The notes beneath the pieces are model-generated. The model saw nothing but the letters and a program-made list of their open reading frames with translations. It was not told the DNA's origin and did not search any database. DNA of 64,000 bases. Source: Pelodera strongyloides. Lineage: Eukaryota > Nematoda > Chromadorea > Rhabditida > Rhabditidae. The stretch covers positions 186,001 through 250,000 of the forward strand of contig JAANDG010000053.1 in NCBI GenBank assembly GCA_036852015.1, given 5' to 3'. Below are positions 1 to 11,929 of this stretch, one piece after another (the first letter of the stretch is position 1; each line of letters starts with the position of its first letter). The translations under genes and the position numbers were made by a program.

Positions 1-69
1 GACGTTCGTAAAGCGAAACAACGGCCGGATATTGCATATGTTGTATTCAAATTAAAGGAGTCAGACTAG
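1..69 (+). CDS. 3' end of an unidentified gene (partial)
   Basis: The first 69 bases read in frame from base 1 to a TAG stop at 67-69. They give 22 residues with a balanced, coding-like composition (D-V-R-K-A-K at the start, F-K-L-K-E-S-D at the end). The downstream sequence is AT-rich, with AATAAA-type motifs near 300 and 525 that could serve as polyadenylation signals. I read this as the last codons of a gene entering from the left, but chance cannot be excluded at this length. I do not recognise the family. Confidence 0.4.
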   Translation, partial: DVRKAKQRPDIAYVVFKLKESD

Positions 70-2501
70 TGCAGTAATTTGCATACATTACTTCGGGATA
101 CAGCTGTCGGCATACCTTTTCAAAACCGACTATCATACCGCTTTAGTAAAATTTGTTTTCGTTTCCTTTCCATTTGTATTTATTTCAACAAAATCCATAT
201 GATTTGTTTTCAGGGAAACAATCGCTGACGTGCTGTAAGTCGTTTTGAACAAGGAATCACAGTCTGGTATTAATTCAAAGACATTCCCTTATTTTTGTGC
301 AATAAATTGTTGAATATTTGTTGAGAATCTACAAAAAGTTTTTGTTTTGTTCGTTGTATCATTGCGTACAGATAGACCCGATTGATTTGTATTCACAGTA
401 ATTGAGAAAAAAATTTAACTACAATACGAAAATTCACACAGTAACGACGGCATTTCGTTCCAGCCGAATGTGTGAGCAAATTAAATTCTTCAATTCTTGT
501 TTATTTCTTGTTCACATATTTCAAGAAATAAATGGAAACGTTTGTAACATTTATTAAATAATAAAGTAATATTTGTCGTTGCAGGCAATATGTCGAATTT
601 TTAGCCGATGCACTCAACTGTCATTACAGGGGTATCCTGGTACATCCTAAACGATAGAAATTTATACTAGGCACCAAATGGTTTTCACCGAACAAAAACA
701 TTCTTTTGAGGCCGGTCTGACCACATGGTGATCATGAGGTGACCAGTTGCCGACGCTTTTCGAATCAAGATCGCGAAGTGGTCACCAAATGGTTTGGAAG
801 TGGACCAAGAAAAAAATCGGCAACCGTTGCCAAATATGTTCCTCCGTTTTCTTTGTAGTGACCACCAGAGAGAATTGGGTATCGTTTCCAAATATTTTGT
901 GTTATTGAGTGGGTAGAACATAAGGGCGGTTTGATATATTTTTTTTAAACAAAAGCACAAAGCTCACCATTGATCTCCCATACATGTCACGTCTACTCTT
1001 ACTTCCGTTTCACCGGGCATATTAAGAAGTCCCTGTCCTGTGTTGAACTGAAACGTGATGAACATGTAACTTTAGACTTTAGCTTCTAGCATAACGCGCG
1101 CGTTGCAAACAAGTAAACTAATAAACAAACTTTGTCATTTTTATACTACGTTATTGTGATGCAGTTCAAAGTCGAGATACCTTAAACAACCTTCACACCG
1201 CCCGGAAAACATTGATATTGAAATTTAATTTGCTTAACATGTGGTTTAACTTGCGCTACGAAGCTTATATTTGATAGCTAGATTCACACATAGAATATGC
1301 AAATTCCTGCGGCCATCTGAACAGGAATGCGCGGATTGAGTTGGACATCATTTGCATACAATGCATGCAACTGTCCAGAGACCATATTCACCACTCCTAT
1401 TCCATCGAGGAAATATTCCCTGGGGACAGAAAATATCATTCTATTGTGAGTCACGCAGAGAAAAAGACGGGCAATTCCCCCATGGGGAACTGAGTGGTGA
1501 ATATGGCCTCTGCACACATTTCACAAACCATGTGTTTTAAGTTCAATTAGGTTCGCACCTGCAGAAATACGGATCCAGTTGGAGCAGGGCAAACGACAAC
1601 TAAAGAGAGACAACCATTTCCATCAGTCATTTCTCTGCAAGAAAATTATTTACAATATAAGGCGGCTATCGCCGCCTGAGGCATCTTTCAATGTTGCACA
1701 GTCCAAAAAAATTGTCCGTAATTAAATTAAACGTCTGAAACGTATTGTCAGTAATTAAACTCATTTCGTTTATTTTGGCTTGCGAAATGTTTACTGCTTA
1801 TACCAAATCTTGGAAACGTAGTATGGATTTCGTTGCGGATTCGGTGACAAACATCTAAACTCTTCCCTAAGATATTTTTCCAAAAATCCTTTATGATTGC
1901 TTGTGTTTCTTCAACAAACATGCAGATTATAATTTCCGCTGTAGATTACTAGCTATCGACCAGAAGAAAGACGTGTATCTAGCTAGATTCCAGTAGACTA
2001 CAACTTAGGCAACTGATTGTGCAGGTGCATAATAGCACAATTTTAGAACACTGTTATCACTGAAAGTTGTACGGAAAAATCTCTTAATGAGAGAAATCTA
2101 GGGGAAATTGTTTTATATCCTAGAATGTAAAACAGAAATAAGCTAAAAATAAAAGATCCAGTAAATCCATTAGTTTACTCACATTTTCATTGGATTGCCT
2201 GTTAGTAGCATAAACATGTCCGCCGTGCAACTTCCGCATACTAAAGCAATTTTTTTTATCATAATCTTTATCACAAGTTCATTTGTTCATTCAATCATTG
2301 TTCATTCAAATCATTGAAACCTACACTAACCATAAGTGCTAGTGGGTACCATAAGGTCAATATTCAATTCCTAAATTAAATATTCTCAAAGTTTTGTTAG
2401 GCAGCAGGTTCTCTTGTTATAAACCATCCGGTGTGTCCTTTCCCCTTATCATTTTGCTCTACTTTTCGGCTATAAAAATGCGTGCCGAATTTCTTTCCGC
2501 A
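70..2501. other. Intergenic DNA with scattered repeats
   Basis: No convincing exon was found on either strand. The stretch around 690-860 belongs to a dispersed repeat with the motif ACCAAATGG / GGTGACCAG, seen again near 24.45, 28.7, 50.05, 53.85 and 59.9 kb. A small palindromic element lies at about 1374-1515. A GGCGGCTATCGCC motif near 1660 recurs near 11.88 and 33.49 kb. The rest is AT-rich with no visible structure. Confidence 0.5.
1374..1515. repeat. Short palindromic element (about 140 bp)
   Basis: The ends are inverted copies: GACCATATTCACCACTC on the left and GAGTGGTGAATATGGCCTC on the right. A related element with GAGGCCGTATTCACC ends lies at about 20.03-20.12 kb inside a UGT intron. 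This looks like a small non-autonomous DNA element. It has no coding potential. Confidence 0.55.
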
Positions 2502-3017
2502 TTATTTCACCTGACCATGGAAATATGGCAATTGGTTGCAAATACTCATATCACCTGAATTTTCGGTAGTCGTCGTAGTCGCTTCCGTGGTCGTAGTCAT
2601 TTCCGTCGTCGTAGTCAGTTCCGTCGTCGTAGTCATTTCAGTCGTAGTAGTCATTTCCGTCGTTGTCGCAGTGGTGGTAGTCATATCCTCAGTCGTAGTC
2701 GTTGTGTCCGTTGGCATAGTCGTAGACACAGTTGTAGTCGTTTCTATACTAGTTGTAGTTGTCGAAACTGAAAGCTTATTCCTGAATATGCGTGCCTTTC
2801 ACTAATCATAAGTGAAAAGGAAATTTTCTAAATTAAATTTTCTCGTCGTTACAAAATAATCCACCGTCGTGACAACAGCTTCGTCGTCTCAAAGGGTAAC
2901 AGTTGTATGTTTGTTACCTGGCGGTAAGGGTGTAGTTGTTGGAACTGGTGTCGGTTGTGTAGCGGCACATGCCAAGAGATAAGTAGGAAGAGTAGTCAAC
3001 AACAGCAATATGATCAT
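2502..3017 (-). CDS. Small secreted Thr-rich (mucin-like) protein
   Basis: Two exons on the minus strand: 3017-2918 and 2767-2502. The donor is CCAG/GTAACA, the acceptor is CTTTCAG, and the phases match; together they give 121 residues. The start is a hydrophobic stretch rich in Leu (M-I-I-L-L-L-L) ending near an Ala-Cys-Ala-Ala site, which reads as a signal peptide. A Pro/Thr-rich linker follows, then about 60 residues of repeats of the form T-T-T-T-E-M or T-T-T-T-E-L. The C-terminus is short, with one Cys. Such Thr tracts are usual sites of O-glycosylation in secreted or cuticle-associated nematode proteins, so a mucin-like role is inferred. An alternative donor (GTGATA) within exon 2 could lead to further exons to the left that I could not find. 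The same DNA read on the plus strand gives a Val-rich shadow ORF. Confidence 0.6.
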
Positions 3018-3594
3018 CTACTTGGAATTGAATAAAACGGATGCGCTCGCCAAATAACGCTGAAATATAGAGTTTACATTCACAACACACTTTTTGGGCA
3101 CGCAATTGTAAGGTAAGGCTTGCACTTGGAGAAAATAAGTGAAGCAAAATAAACGAAATCGACTTGGAATGTAGTAGCATAATGATCCTGCAGCATAAAG
3201 ATACACTTGTTTCTTAACATGGTAAACCTTTTCAGAATTAAAACCTGAAACGACCTGCCCGCTAGCCGTGATCATTTTCAGCTTATTGAAACGGGTGAAA
3301 AAGTTGGGTTTGGATTTTAACTTGCTTATACATCAAAGTGCAGACTCTGAGCGAAAAAAAAAGCGCAGTAACTGTCGTTGAGAGCCGTTTTTTGATAATT
3401 GGGGAGTAAAATTGCAGTTATTATACATAAACATTTGTTTGCGACGGTATGCCGTAGCGCTTAGGCGACGCACATGTATTACACGTTTGAATGCTATCGT
3501 GATGTTCCAAACAATTTCTTCACTTTTGTGTTTACAAAAGAGGTACCGTTTGGGTACCGTTTACTACTATGAGCTGGTGGAATCCACATTTTAA

Positions 3595-3955
3595 TTAAAG
3601 GGATCAGCTCACCTTAAATTGTGTCTGTTTTTTTTTGTTTCTTTATTTTCTATAAGGGATAATAAAAATTTGGAATAGAAAAAGTAGTGTTCAATTTCAA
3701 TACTCACGAAGATATTGGGTGATAAAGTGGTGGATTGATCGGGCCGAAATGCAAAAAGGGCAATTATCCTATACAAACAAGGCAGGACAATTGCCCTTTT
3801 TGCATTTTGGCCCGATCAATCCACCACTTTATCACCCAATATCTTCGTGAGTATTGAAATTCAACACTACTTTTTCTATTCCAAATTTTTACTATCCCTT
3901 ATAGAAAATAAAGAAACAAAAAAACAGACACAATTTAAGGTGAGCTGATCCCTAA
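3595..3955. repeat. TTAA palindromic element, family A (copy 1)
   Basis: This is a near-perfect inverted repeat of about 360 bp. The left end reads TTAAAGGGATCAGCTCACC and the right end is its reverse complement. The interior carries the paired motifs GTGGATTGATCGG and CCGATCAATCCACC. A second copy lies at 17976-18340 and has an intact TTAA at both ends. No ORF. The TTAA target and short palindromic form fit a non-autonomous piggyBac-like MITE; that class is inferred. Confidence 0.8.
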
Positions 3956-4315
3956 GCGGTATTACAGACGTTTTTTTGAAACTTGTTTTGGATAACTCAT
4001 TTCCGTGCAGCATATGCAAATGTTTTGCATGCAAGTTGTGCGCTTCCGGCTTCCGGTTGTTCATACATTTACACGAAATTTAAATATGATGCGTGGGAAA
4101 ACAGTCCGAAAGAATTCGTTTCAAAACCACATGCCATAACGCTTTAGGCCTGCTGCGCGAGCCGAACTGTACCAAAAAAAGAAGACGAACTGTTTTCTTG
4201 AGCCGAACAAAGCGCGTAGATCATTCCAGTTATCACTTATCATCTTTAAAATGCAGCTCCTTTCATCTTTTTCATTCCAACTTTTTTAAATCTTAATTAT
4301 AGCCTTGTCTCGAAA

Positions 4316-4410
4316 AGGTGGTCGCATTATAGTGCAGTGGTAAACGCCTTACTAGCCATGCAAACGTGACGGGTACAAATCCCCGCCCAGGCGTTCACTT
4401 CCCACCAAAG
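4316..4410 (+). repeat. Degenerate tRNA-derived sequence (SINE-like)
   Basis: It carries a box-A-like TAGTGCAGTGG near 4332 and a box-B-like GGGTACAAATCCCCG near 4375, in the right order and about 45 bases apart. The box B departs from the GGTTCGANTCC consensus and the acceptor stem does not pair. It is therefore a tRNA relic or SINE head rather than a working tRNA gene. Confidence 0.4.
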
Positions 4411-4886
4411 GTGTGACAATTGGTAGCTGGTTAATTTTTGGCGGGGGTGTCGTCTTTCCAAGCAAGATCCCCCTGCACCGTTGCTGCGGATTTCGGTTGA
4501 TAATACGAGTGCAATTTATCTTTACCTTTCATACAGAAGGGGTTTAACCGGGCTTCCAAGAGGCCGGGAAGTCAATTTTTTTCAAAACATCCCTTCTTGA
4601 CGCAGCAGTGGATTTTGACGAGGTTTGACCACTTTATACTCCTGAATGAACGATATCACTTTTATACCAAATTTAACGCGAAATGGAAGAAATTATATGC
4701 TTTGAACTAATAAACCTGCTTCCATAGAGTAGGCGCTTTACAGGGGCCAAGTTAGGTTACCATTTATGAACTTATACCCTTCATATTTTCATACAAAGGT
4801 CCGGTGTCACCGAGTAAGGGAATCATCGAATAATTGCGTTTAGGAAAAACTCCAATATACTGCCTTTTAAGGAATAAACTATTAGG

Positions 4887-5325
4887 GCCATGGGAAACCG
4901 AAAACCCCGAAATGTGCCCGATCACGGCCCTCAAATAATCGGGCACGGGTCGGGCACATATCGGGAATTATGGGAAATAATTGAGCAATGGTCGGGTATA
5001 ATTAATCACATATCGGTTTTTGCACTCTGTTGCGGTAGCATGATGAAACTGTCCAAAACTCACATAAATTAAACCGGTGAAACATGCTGATCTTTGCTTT
5101 TATTTTAGTGAATAAAATGACAATTAAAAATTCCCGTTATGTGCCCGACCCGTGCCCGATTAATTGAGGGACTTGATCGGGGTTATTTTTGCGATAATCG
5201 GGCACATATCGGGGTTTTTTGGTGCGGTCGGGAACATATCGGGAATTTATTGAAGTAATCGGGCATATATCGGGAATTTTTTGCAAATAATCTGGCACAT
5301 ATCGGGAATCCCACTTTCCTGTGTA
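4887..5325. repeat. CCCGAT-rich foldback element (copy 1)
   Basis: The left half has CCCGATCACGGCCCTC and repeated TCGGGCAC units. The right half has tandem units of about 33 bp such as CACATATCGGGAATTT. The element ends with ACTTTCCTGTG. A close relative lies at about 50275-50645, and a fragment near 11755-11815 carries the same ACAGGAAAGTGAAAACCCCG end. The architecture is a non-coding foldback repeat. Confidence 0.65.
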
Positions 5326-7810
5326 GGGCCCTTTTCCCCTCTAACGTTTAAACAAAGGCATTCCTCTTTACGACCACGTTCGGGAGCCCCAAAACGGAAA
5401 GAGAGACAGAAAGACAGAAAACAGCTCCTACTCAGAAAAATAGAAATTCTCATGGCGCTTTCTTGCGCCTCCCAGAAAGAATACCGGTCAACATTCAATG
5501 ATACAATTAATACTCTTACGCTTATGTTTGAAGGATACTTGTTGTCTTTTTTAGACTAGACCCTACCCTGCCTACCCCTATCCGCCGGTTGCATATGCAT
5601 ACGAGAAGGCGTAGCGGGGGGTAATTACTAAACCTCGCTCAATAATTGGTCACAGAGTCGACCGTAAGGTGTGATTTTCCCATTATCCGATCATATTACA
5701 AATCCCAACATAAGAGATCAGAAGCAAAGGGTGGATTAATAGAAGAACCATTTCAAAGACCACTTCCTCTACTGAAATTTAGAGCCCGAAATGAAATATA
5801 ATGTGCCCTTTCATAGATTCTATATCAATAAAATTCCAGAGTAGTAACAAATTGTTGTTATGAGGAATTTGTTTACTAGACTTGTTTTATTACCGAGACT
5901 TGTTTTATTCACGCTTTTTATGTTTTATTTATTATGCGTTTTTTATAACACAATCTGCACGTTACATTGCTTTCTTTGATTGCCTTTATGCGTAATAAAT
6001 TTTAAATATATCTTTATGCACTAGATTTTTGGTTTATTAGGCCCGATTTACAACCTCGTAACTATACATAGCGTATTTTTTTTACATGAACACCGAAACT
6101 GCATTTTCGCCTACCAATTACTTACACCGCGCAAAGTTTGCGCTATTCCATTTCTTCCCTTTCAACTGTAAACTTTAAACTTACGACAACAACCATACAT
6201 TTTCATTCATCTACATGCAGTTAGACATATGTTGTCCACCAATAACTTTGAACAAGTCATATTCGTTTCACTCATTTTCCTCTGAAAATTCGGCAATTGT
6301 TGTGTTGTTTTTATGACTTCCCTAGGGACATTTTCGTCCAGAAAGACGATCGACCAAACGAAGACACGCAAAAGTAAAAGCTCTTTCTTCTTATATAAGA
6401 TGGAACAGAAGGCAGCCTTCTCAAGAATTCATTGCCAGCATTGGTGCATCGCTTGTGCGCTTGTCAGTCAATTGGGGGCTAAACGTGGTTTTAAACGTAT
6501 GCTGATGCTCTATCTTCTACATACAAATGGTACCATTATGTTCTCTTCCAGCACTTTTGGGCACTACATGATGATGATTAGCATGCGCTTCAAAACCACA
6601 CGTTCTTCTTCTTAAAAGACCTTTTTTTTGTAAATGTTTTGTGTTTTCCCCTGACATCTACATACAATTAGGTATTATTCCACCATATTCAGCCACACCT
6701 TTTCTGATTCTGATGTCACATTTTCTTCAACTATTCCACAGTATTTTCATTTATTCGAACGGTTTCGTCACGATTAATCCTCTTTTTTTATGCGTCATTA
6801 GTAAATAAATAAATCAACATTTTTTTGCGTTTTACGCATTGACCCAGCACTTCTTTCTATGTTTATATTATAATCTTTAATCCATTTTTGCAAATGAGTC
6901 TTCTCCAAAAAAAGTGATCTAGTATGAGAAAATTGAAAGTATGATTACGTCGTTTCTAATTCGTAAACAAGACCTTTTATTGACGTTATATTTTTATCCT
7001 ATTTGCTTCATGACAGGAAAATATTCAGTGAGTTGTATTAGAAGTAAAAAATTCCTACGCAATGAAGAGATTATACTTTGCGGTGTAGAGTCTATGTTAT
7101 CCGAAACGTTAATGAATAAATGAACATGAAAAATCCTTTGTGAAACATCCAGTTACAACAAAAATAACAAAAAACTAATGAACACATGTCAGCATATTTT
7201 TCCTCCGGTTGCAAATATGAATCGTTTGACGCATAGTAAAATCTATGTAATGATGCTTTTTGCATTGTACGTATTTTTCACATCCATACGGCATATTTTG
7301 TTGAAAATTTCCATTGCACCCGACGATGTATGGCATCGTCTCATTTAACGCGTTTACTTTGTAGTTTATTTTCTTTTAACTGGGAATCTTTGGACAACTT
7401 TTGTGGTTGTTTCCTAAATGAGGAACATACATTCTATCAACTCAGCTTAACTTCAAAAGGACCTACATATTCCCTTTAAACGTTTTCTTCAGTATTCATA
7501 AACAAAATGCTATACAAGGCACAACATCCAAGCGGTATATTCGAGAACCTGTGCTACCGCCAATTTTGTATTACTTGAAAGCTACAGTATTTAAGAGTGA
7601 ATATTATATTAAGTGGCGCCTGTCGCTGGGTTATGCGACCACCTGTGTGGCGTTTATAAATTGGCCTAATTGTAAGTCCTCGTATTTACGCCCGAAACCT
7701 CGGCGCTATTGTGCAGTGAACCGAATCTATAACCTATGACTGCCATAATACACTTCTAGCCAATGCAGTTATTGACTGACATATTTATCCGTTTGTAGGT
7801 ATGAACTGCC

Positions 7811-8221
7811 TTAAAGGGTCAGGCCCATTTCAAATGACTTTTTGATGATTCCATCTGATTCTTCATGGCAAATATAGTAGGATACGATATTTTTCAAATT
7901 TTCAAGCGCAAAATTCATGCAGTGTTCAGCAATTTACCATGGCCAGTCATACCCAACTATATATCGCACTTTCACGCCCCTCCGCGCTAATTGGGCAATA
8001 TGCTCTATTGGGCGTGGCAATTGCGATATAGGCCAATCAGCGCGAATGGGCGTGACAACTGCGGTTGATTGTTGTGTATGACTGGCCATGGTAAATTGCT
8101 GAAAACTGCGTGAATATTGCGACTGAAAATTGGAAAAAAATTCAGTCTACCATATGTGACATGGAGAATCAGATGGAATCATTAAAAATAGGGGTCATTT
8201 GAAATGGGCCTGACCCTTTAA
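7811..8221. repeat. TTAA palindromic element, family B (copy 1)
   Basis: About 410 bp bounded by TTAAAGGGTCAGGCCCATTT and its inverse, with TTAA at both ends. The interior has the paired motifs GATTCCATCTGATTCT and CACGCCC/GGGCGTG. Other copies lie at 21760-22177, 28943-29226, 31819-32171 and 60419-60650. No ORF. Confidence 0.85.
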
Positions 8222-8375
8222 CTGACAATCGATAATAAGAAAACACTACATTGTTGCATTCTATGGACTTCTTAAAATGTTTCCTATCGACTTGACACTT
8301 TTTATTTATTTTGTGGTACTTTCTATACTGCAAGACTTTTCAGTTATTTATTTGAGAAGAATTATGTGAACTGAA

Positions 8376-10680
8376 ATGGATTATTTACTCACGTCTCTAC
8401 TCTTGATGAAACTTTTCATCAATATTTCCATCGGTAGGTTACAATTTCAATTTCTATTTTGTAATTTCTTTTCTTTTTTTCAATGTTGCGCACATTTTAT
8501 CTCTCCTCCGCGAACCTTCCTTTGTAACCCATTTTTTCAGTCGAGTGCCATACTGTACATACTGACCCTTTGACCTTTGACCTACATAATAAGACATAAA
8601 GCAATCATAAATCAGCTTAATAAGTTATCGATTTTTCAACATGGGGATTTGATTTGCAGTGGGAATGCATTAGAAACTACTGGTTTTTAGCCACGGGATG
8701 CTATCATTGTGCCTCATCGGATCAGAACTTGAATGCTGTTGTGCGGAGTCAGATGAGAAATCAAATGGACACTTTCTTCTACCCTGTAGAAGCAAGGTTT
8801 GAAGTTTGAATAAGCAAATGGAGTGTCTTCACCGCGGAAGACAAAATTAAGCTGTATCGATTGATCAATTCCTTAGATTACAAAGTACGGTAATCTAGGA
8901 TTTCTCTAATCGTGTGAAAGCCATAGCGTTGCGGAGAGAAGAAAATGAAGTTAGAGTGTGGGTGACAGATCAAGATAAGAGAGAAAACGGGCAATTTCAG
9001 TAATGAACTAAACTGTTTATTCAGATCGCCTACATGTTCTTCACGCATTACGGAAGTGACTCCAAATATCGAACTTCAATTATGTCCCCGTAAGGGCATT
9101 TGTGTGACGCTGATGCCAAACGTAGAAAGTGAGCAAATTAATCTATTCCTTTCTACTTCCCACAACACAATGTGAATGTAACTTATATTTGGATATATAT
9201 ATCCATTGTTTTGCCTAGATATAATCAAAACGGAAACATGAGCTTTTTCTAGAGCTAGAAGAAAATGTTGCTCTCAAACTACATAACAAAACGTGTTAGC
9301 TTTAGCTTTAGAGTTGTGTACCATAGCCTCTTGTTGAAATTGTTCGCTCGGAATTTCCCGCTCGTAATTACCACTGTTAATAATTTGTACAGATTCAACA
9401 TTCGTCGTTCGCGGTTGTTTGGAGAACGTTTTGCGGCATGCATTGAGAGAAGACGATACGATTCAGCATGATGGGTGAGCTATCCACTTTAGATATTGGA
9501 ATTTGTTGCAAAAAATATCTTCAAAAATGTAGCTTCATGAAAAATTTACCGATTTATTTCAAAAATTGATTTTCTCGTTGGTCACAGCAACCTGATACGC
9601 GCCATTTCGCCCGAAGGCACAGCTTGCCTTCTGCACTGGTTTGGATTATTTGCCGGAAGGTTTGGAGGTGTTTTAGGGAAATAGGAAATAGCGTAAATAG
9701 TGCTCGCTTCACAAATTCGTCTCAATTTACCCTTGCTATACTAGGACATAACAACTTTGTGGCTACAGCACAAGACATTTCTTCCCTTTAAAATACCCGT
9801 TCGCGAAAAATCTTTAATCTTGCCACATTGAATAATTTTCTGAAACTGAGTGGGAGGCGTCTAACATCAACGGGATTAATTTTTGTTAATCTCGTATAAA
9901 CAGTAAGTAGCAACCGGCCGCGATGATCTCAAGCTTGTAATTCATAAAAAAAATCTTGTAATTCATAAAAAAAGATGGATGTTCAGGATCTTTAAAACAA
10001 ATCTTAAATTGATTAACTAAGCGAAGATCTCAAAAAGTGTATGTAACAAAATTAAGGTTAACGTACTTTGTTGTATATGGGCAGTCTGCTTACAGTGAAT
10101 GTACCATTTCGTGTGTTTGGCAATGGCTTGCGCTCACAACTGTTTATTCCCTAAATGTAACATTTAACTATAATTAGTAAAAAAGAAAATGTTTATTTAG
10201 GTGTTACTTGGTACGTTCATGGCCCCAAGTTCCCTATGGAAGTGTACTGGACTACGTTATATGCGTATGCTCCGGGCAACAGTGTAATTCTGAAGAAATG
10301 CAAGATTACGTGAACTTGCAGGTGCCGACGACTAAAAAGGTACTCATTACCATCTGTCTGAATCCTAACTACTTTTTGAAACGGTGGTGAAATAATCGTA
10401 CAACATTTTGGTTGTCGGGGACGTGTATCATCAAAGTTAGCCAGAAGTTCTCTCTAGCGTTTGCCGTGGGAATTTTTGAGGCATTTTGTTTAAATGTAGT
10501 TGAAAATTATTCCGGAAAAAAATATTTCAGCCATATTTTCAGAGATTACAACGCATATTTTCCTCCAACGATGGATTTGAAGAGCTACCGCTAACAAACG
10601 TCAAAGTCAAACCGCTCACTTTCATTAATTCAGTATTTTACTTTGTATTATCTTTATCTTACGAGTTGTATCATAATTGA
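8376..10680 (+). CDS. Ly6/three-finger-like Cys-rich secreted or anchored protein
   Basis: The six exons are 8376-8433, 8691-8796, 9025-9128, 9393-9474, 10201-10339 and 10543-10680. All junctions use GT/AG and keep phase, giving 208 residues. Residues 1-19 form a signal peptide. The mature part starts with C-Y-H-C-A-S-S-D, followed by T-C, L-C-P, G-I-C-V, V-V-R-G-C, a further G-C-Y, then I-C-V-C-S-G-Q-Q-C-N. That is ten cysteines ending in C-N, the pattern of nematode Ly6/uPAR-type proteins. The last exon ends in a hydrophobic stretch (L-T-F-I-N-S-V-F-Y-F-V-L) that may be a GPI signal or a membrane anchor. Extracellular binding or modulation of a receptor or channel is the usual role of this fold; the partner here is unknown. 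An optional exon near 9589-9646 also fits the phase, but it breaks the family pattern, so I left it out. Confidence 0.75.
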
Positions 10681-11341
10681 CGGTAGCATCAAGCAATTAC
10701 ACATACTTTTAGAATTGAAGAATTTATTGAAGACGGCATGAGTTTTTTTGTTGAATTACTTAGCAAATTTGGTGTAACAATTGTATTTATGAAGCACCTC
10801 AGTTTATCACGCTGGCATAAACTCAGTGAAGAAACAATAATATTTTGTTACTTTAATCTCGACTGCAAAAACTACAACTCTTACAACTTTTACTCTTCAA
10901 TTGCGGAGTAAACTGCTGCCAAATTTTGTACTAATTGGTTACTAACAAATTTTGTTTTGTACTAATAAATTTTGTTCAAATTTTGTACTAATTCCTTTGT
11001 TAGGATGAACATTAGGTGTGTTTCATTAAAATTCCGCATTTTAAAGTTCATACAATGTGCTTTGCATGTTCGTATTACAAATATCACCAAAGATAATAAC
11101 AAGTTTGTCGTTTCTTAAATAGAAAGGAGGATCAGAGCTCAGAGCTGTTAATAAAAAGTGCACAAAAACTAAATTGCTGGCGTAAGTCTTGCGTGAGTCT
11201 AAAAATGCCATCAACTAAAACACGATTTACACTAGTGAGGTATTTGTGGTATATAATCTTCTTTGCACAGAAATACAGACTTTTTTTCAAATACCTTTAG
11301 CATTTTTAATATGTAAGATCTACGCTCTGCAGGATAATTTT
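10681..11341. other. Intergenic DNA, nothing recognised
   Basis: This AT-rich stretch holds a short local repeat of AAATTTTGTACTAATT units around 10.92-11.0 kb. I see no exon, RNA gene or inverted repeat that can be supported. Confidence 0.5.
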
Positions 11342-11557
11342 CTAAACTTTTGCAAATGGACTCGCGAATTCATTTGCAGGTGCAAATGTGAGAACCAAAT
11401 CAGGAATGACGCAAGACATGTGTGAACCAGTAAAGGTAAGGTTCAAATCTGGTAACCTACTGCTGAAATAACAGATGTCGCAAACGCGCAGACAACATTT
11501 GTAGCATTCTAGGGACGTTTTACCAGTAGATAATCGCTTGCCAAGGAACCCAAACAA
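11342..11557 (-). CDS. Unidentified small ORF or terminal exon
   Basis: This is an open minus-strand stretch of 71 codons. It contains E-C-Y-K-C-C and C-D-I-C, followed by a stretch with few low-complexity runs that ends in a stop at 11342. A good acceptor (TTATTTCAG) lies near 11466, so 11466-11342 may be the last exon of a gene whose other parts I could not find. The Cys pairs resemble the start of Ly6-type proteins, but that is weak. I do not recognise it. Confidence 0.25.
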   Translation of the reverse strand: MFGFLGKRLSTGKTSLECYKCCLRVCDICYFSSRLPDLNLTFTGSHMSCVIPDLVLTFAPANEFASPFAKV

Positions 11558-11929
11558 TTGTAACCTTACTACGTTATAGCATAGTTATGGGACAATTCCT
11601 CAATATGTCTCCGAAAGGAGAGAGAATCTTTTTATTCTAAACTGTTATCAACCATTTGAGGAAAAAAGAAACACTATTGACCCCACCCCTTTAAATCGTA
11701 ATATTTTTATTTGTTTATTTGCTTAGTTAGACTAGGATACCGCTGTATTACACAGGAAAGTGAAAACCCCGATTTCGCCCTGATTTATTTTCCAAAAAAC
11801 CCCGGTTCGTTTCAAACGTTTCATATAAGTATGCGGGGTGAGGCTTTGAAGTTTGAAGTATTGAAAGTGGCCTCAGGCGCCGATAGCCGTCGGGTAATAC
11901 ATTCATTAACTGCACATCCACTGTGAGGC

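Larger units (their letters stand above)
3018..8375. other. Intergenic region dominated by repeats
   Basis: No gene was recognised. It holds a TTAA palindromic element (3595-3955), a tRNA-like sequence (about 4316-4410), a CCCGAT-rich foldback element (about 4887-5325) and another TTAA element (7811-8221). The 5.6-7.7 kb part is AT-rich with short ORFs of up to 100 codons (for example 6313-6615, +). These lack recognisable domains and coherent splice sites, so I do not call them. Confidence 0.5.

Noticed and set aside
2536..2805. Plus-strand Val/Ser-repeat ORF of 89 codons
   Set aside because: It is the opposite-strand shadow of the Thr-rich repeat. Only the minus strand has a signal-peptide exon and matching splice sites.
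6313..6615. 100-codon plus-strand ORF
   Set aside because: No recognisable domain, low-complexity Ser/Lys ends, and no splice context or conserved pattern.
9589..9646. Possible extra exon of the Ly6-like gene
   Set aside because: It fits the phase, but adds a Trp-rich stretch between two Cys positions that the family normally keeps close. The direct join from 9474 to 10201 gives the better pattern.
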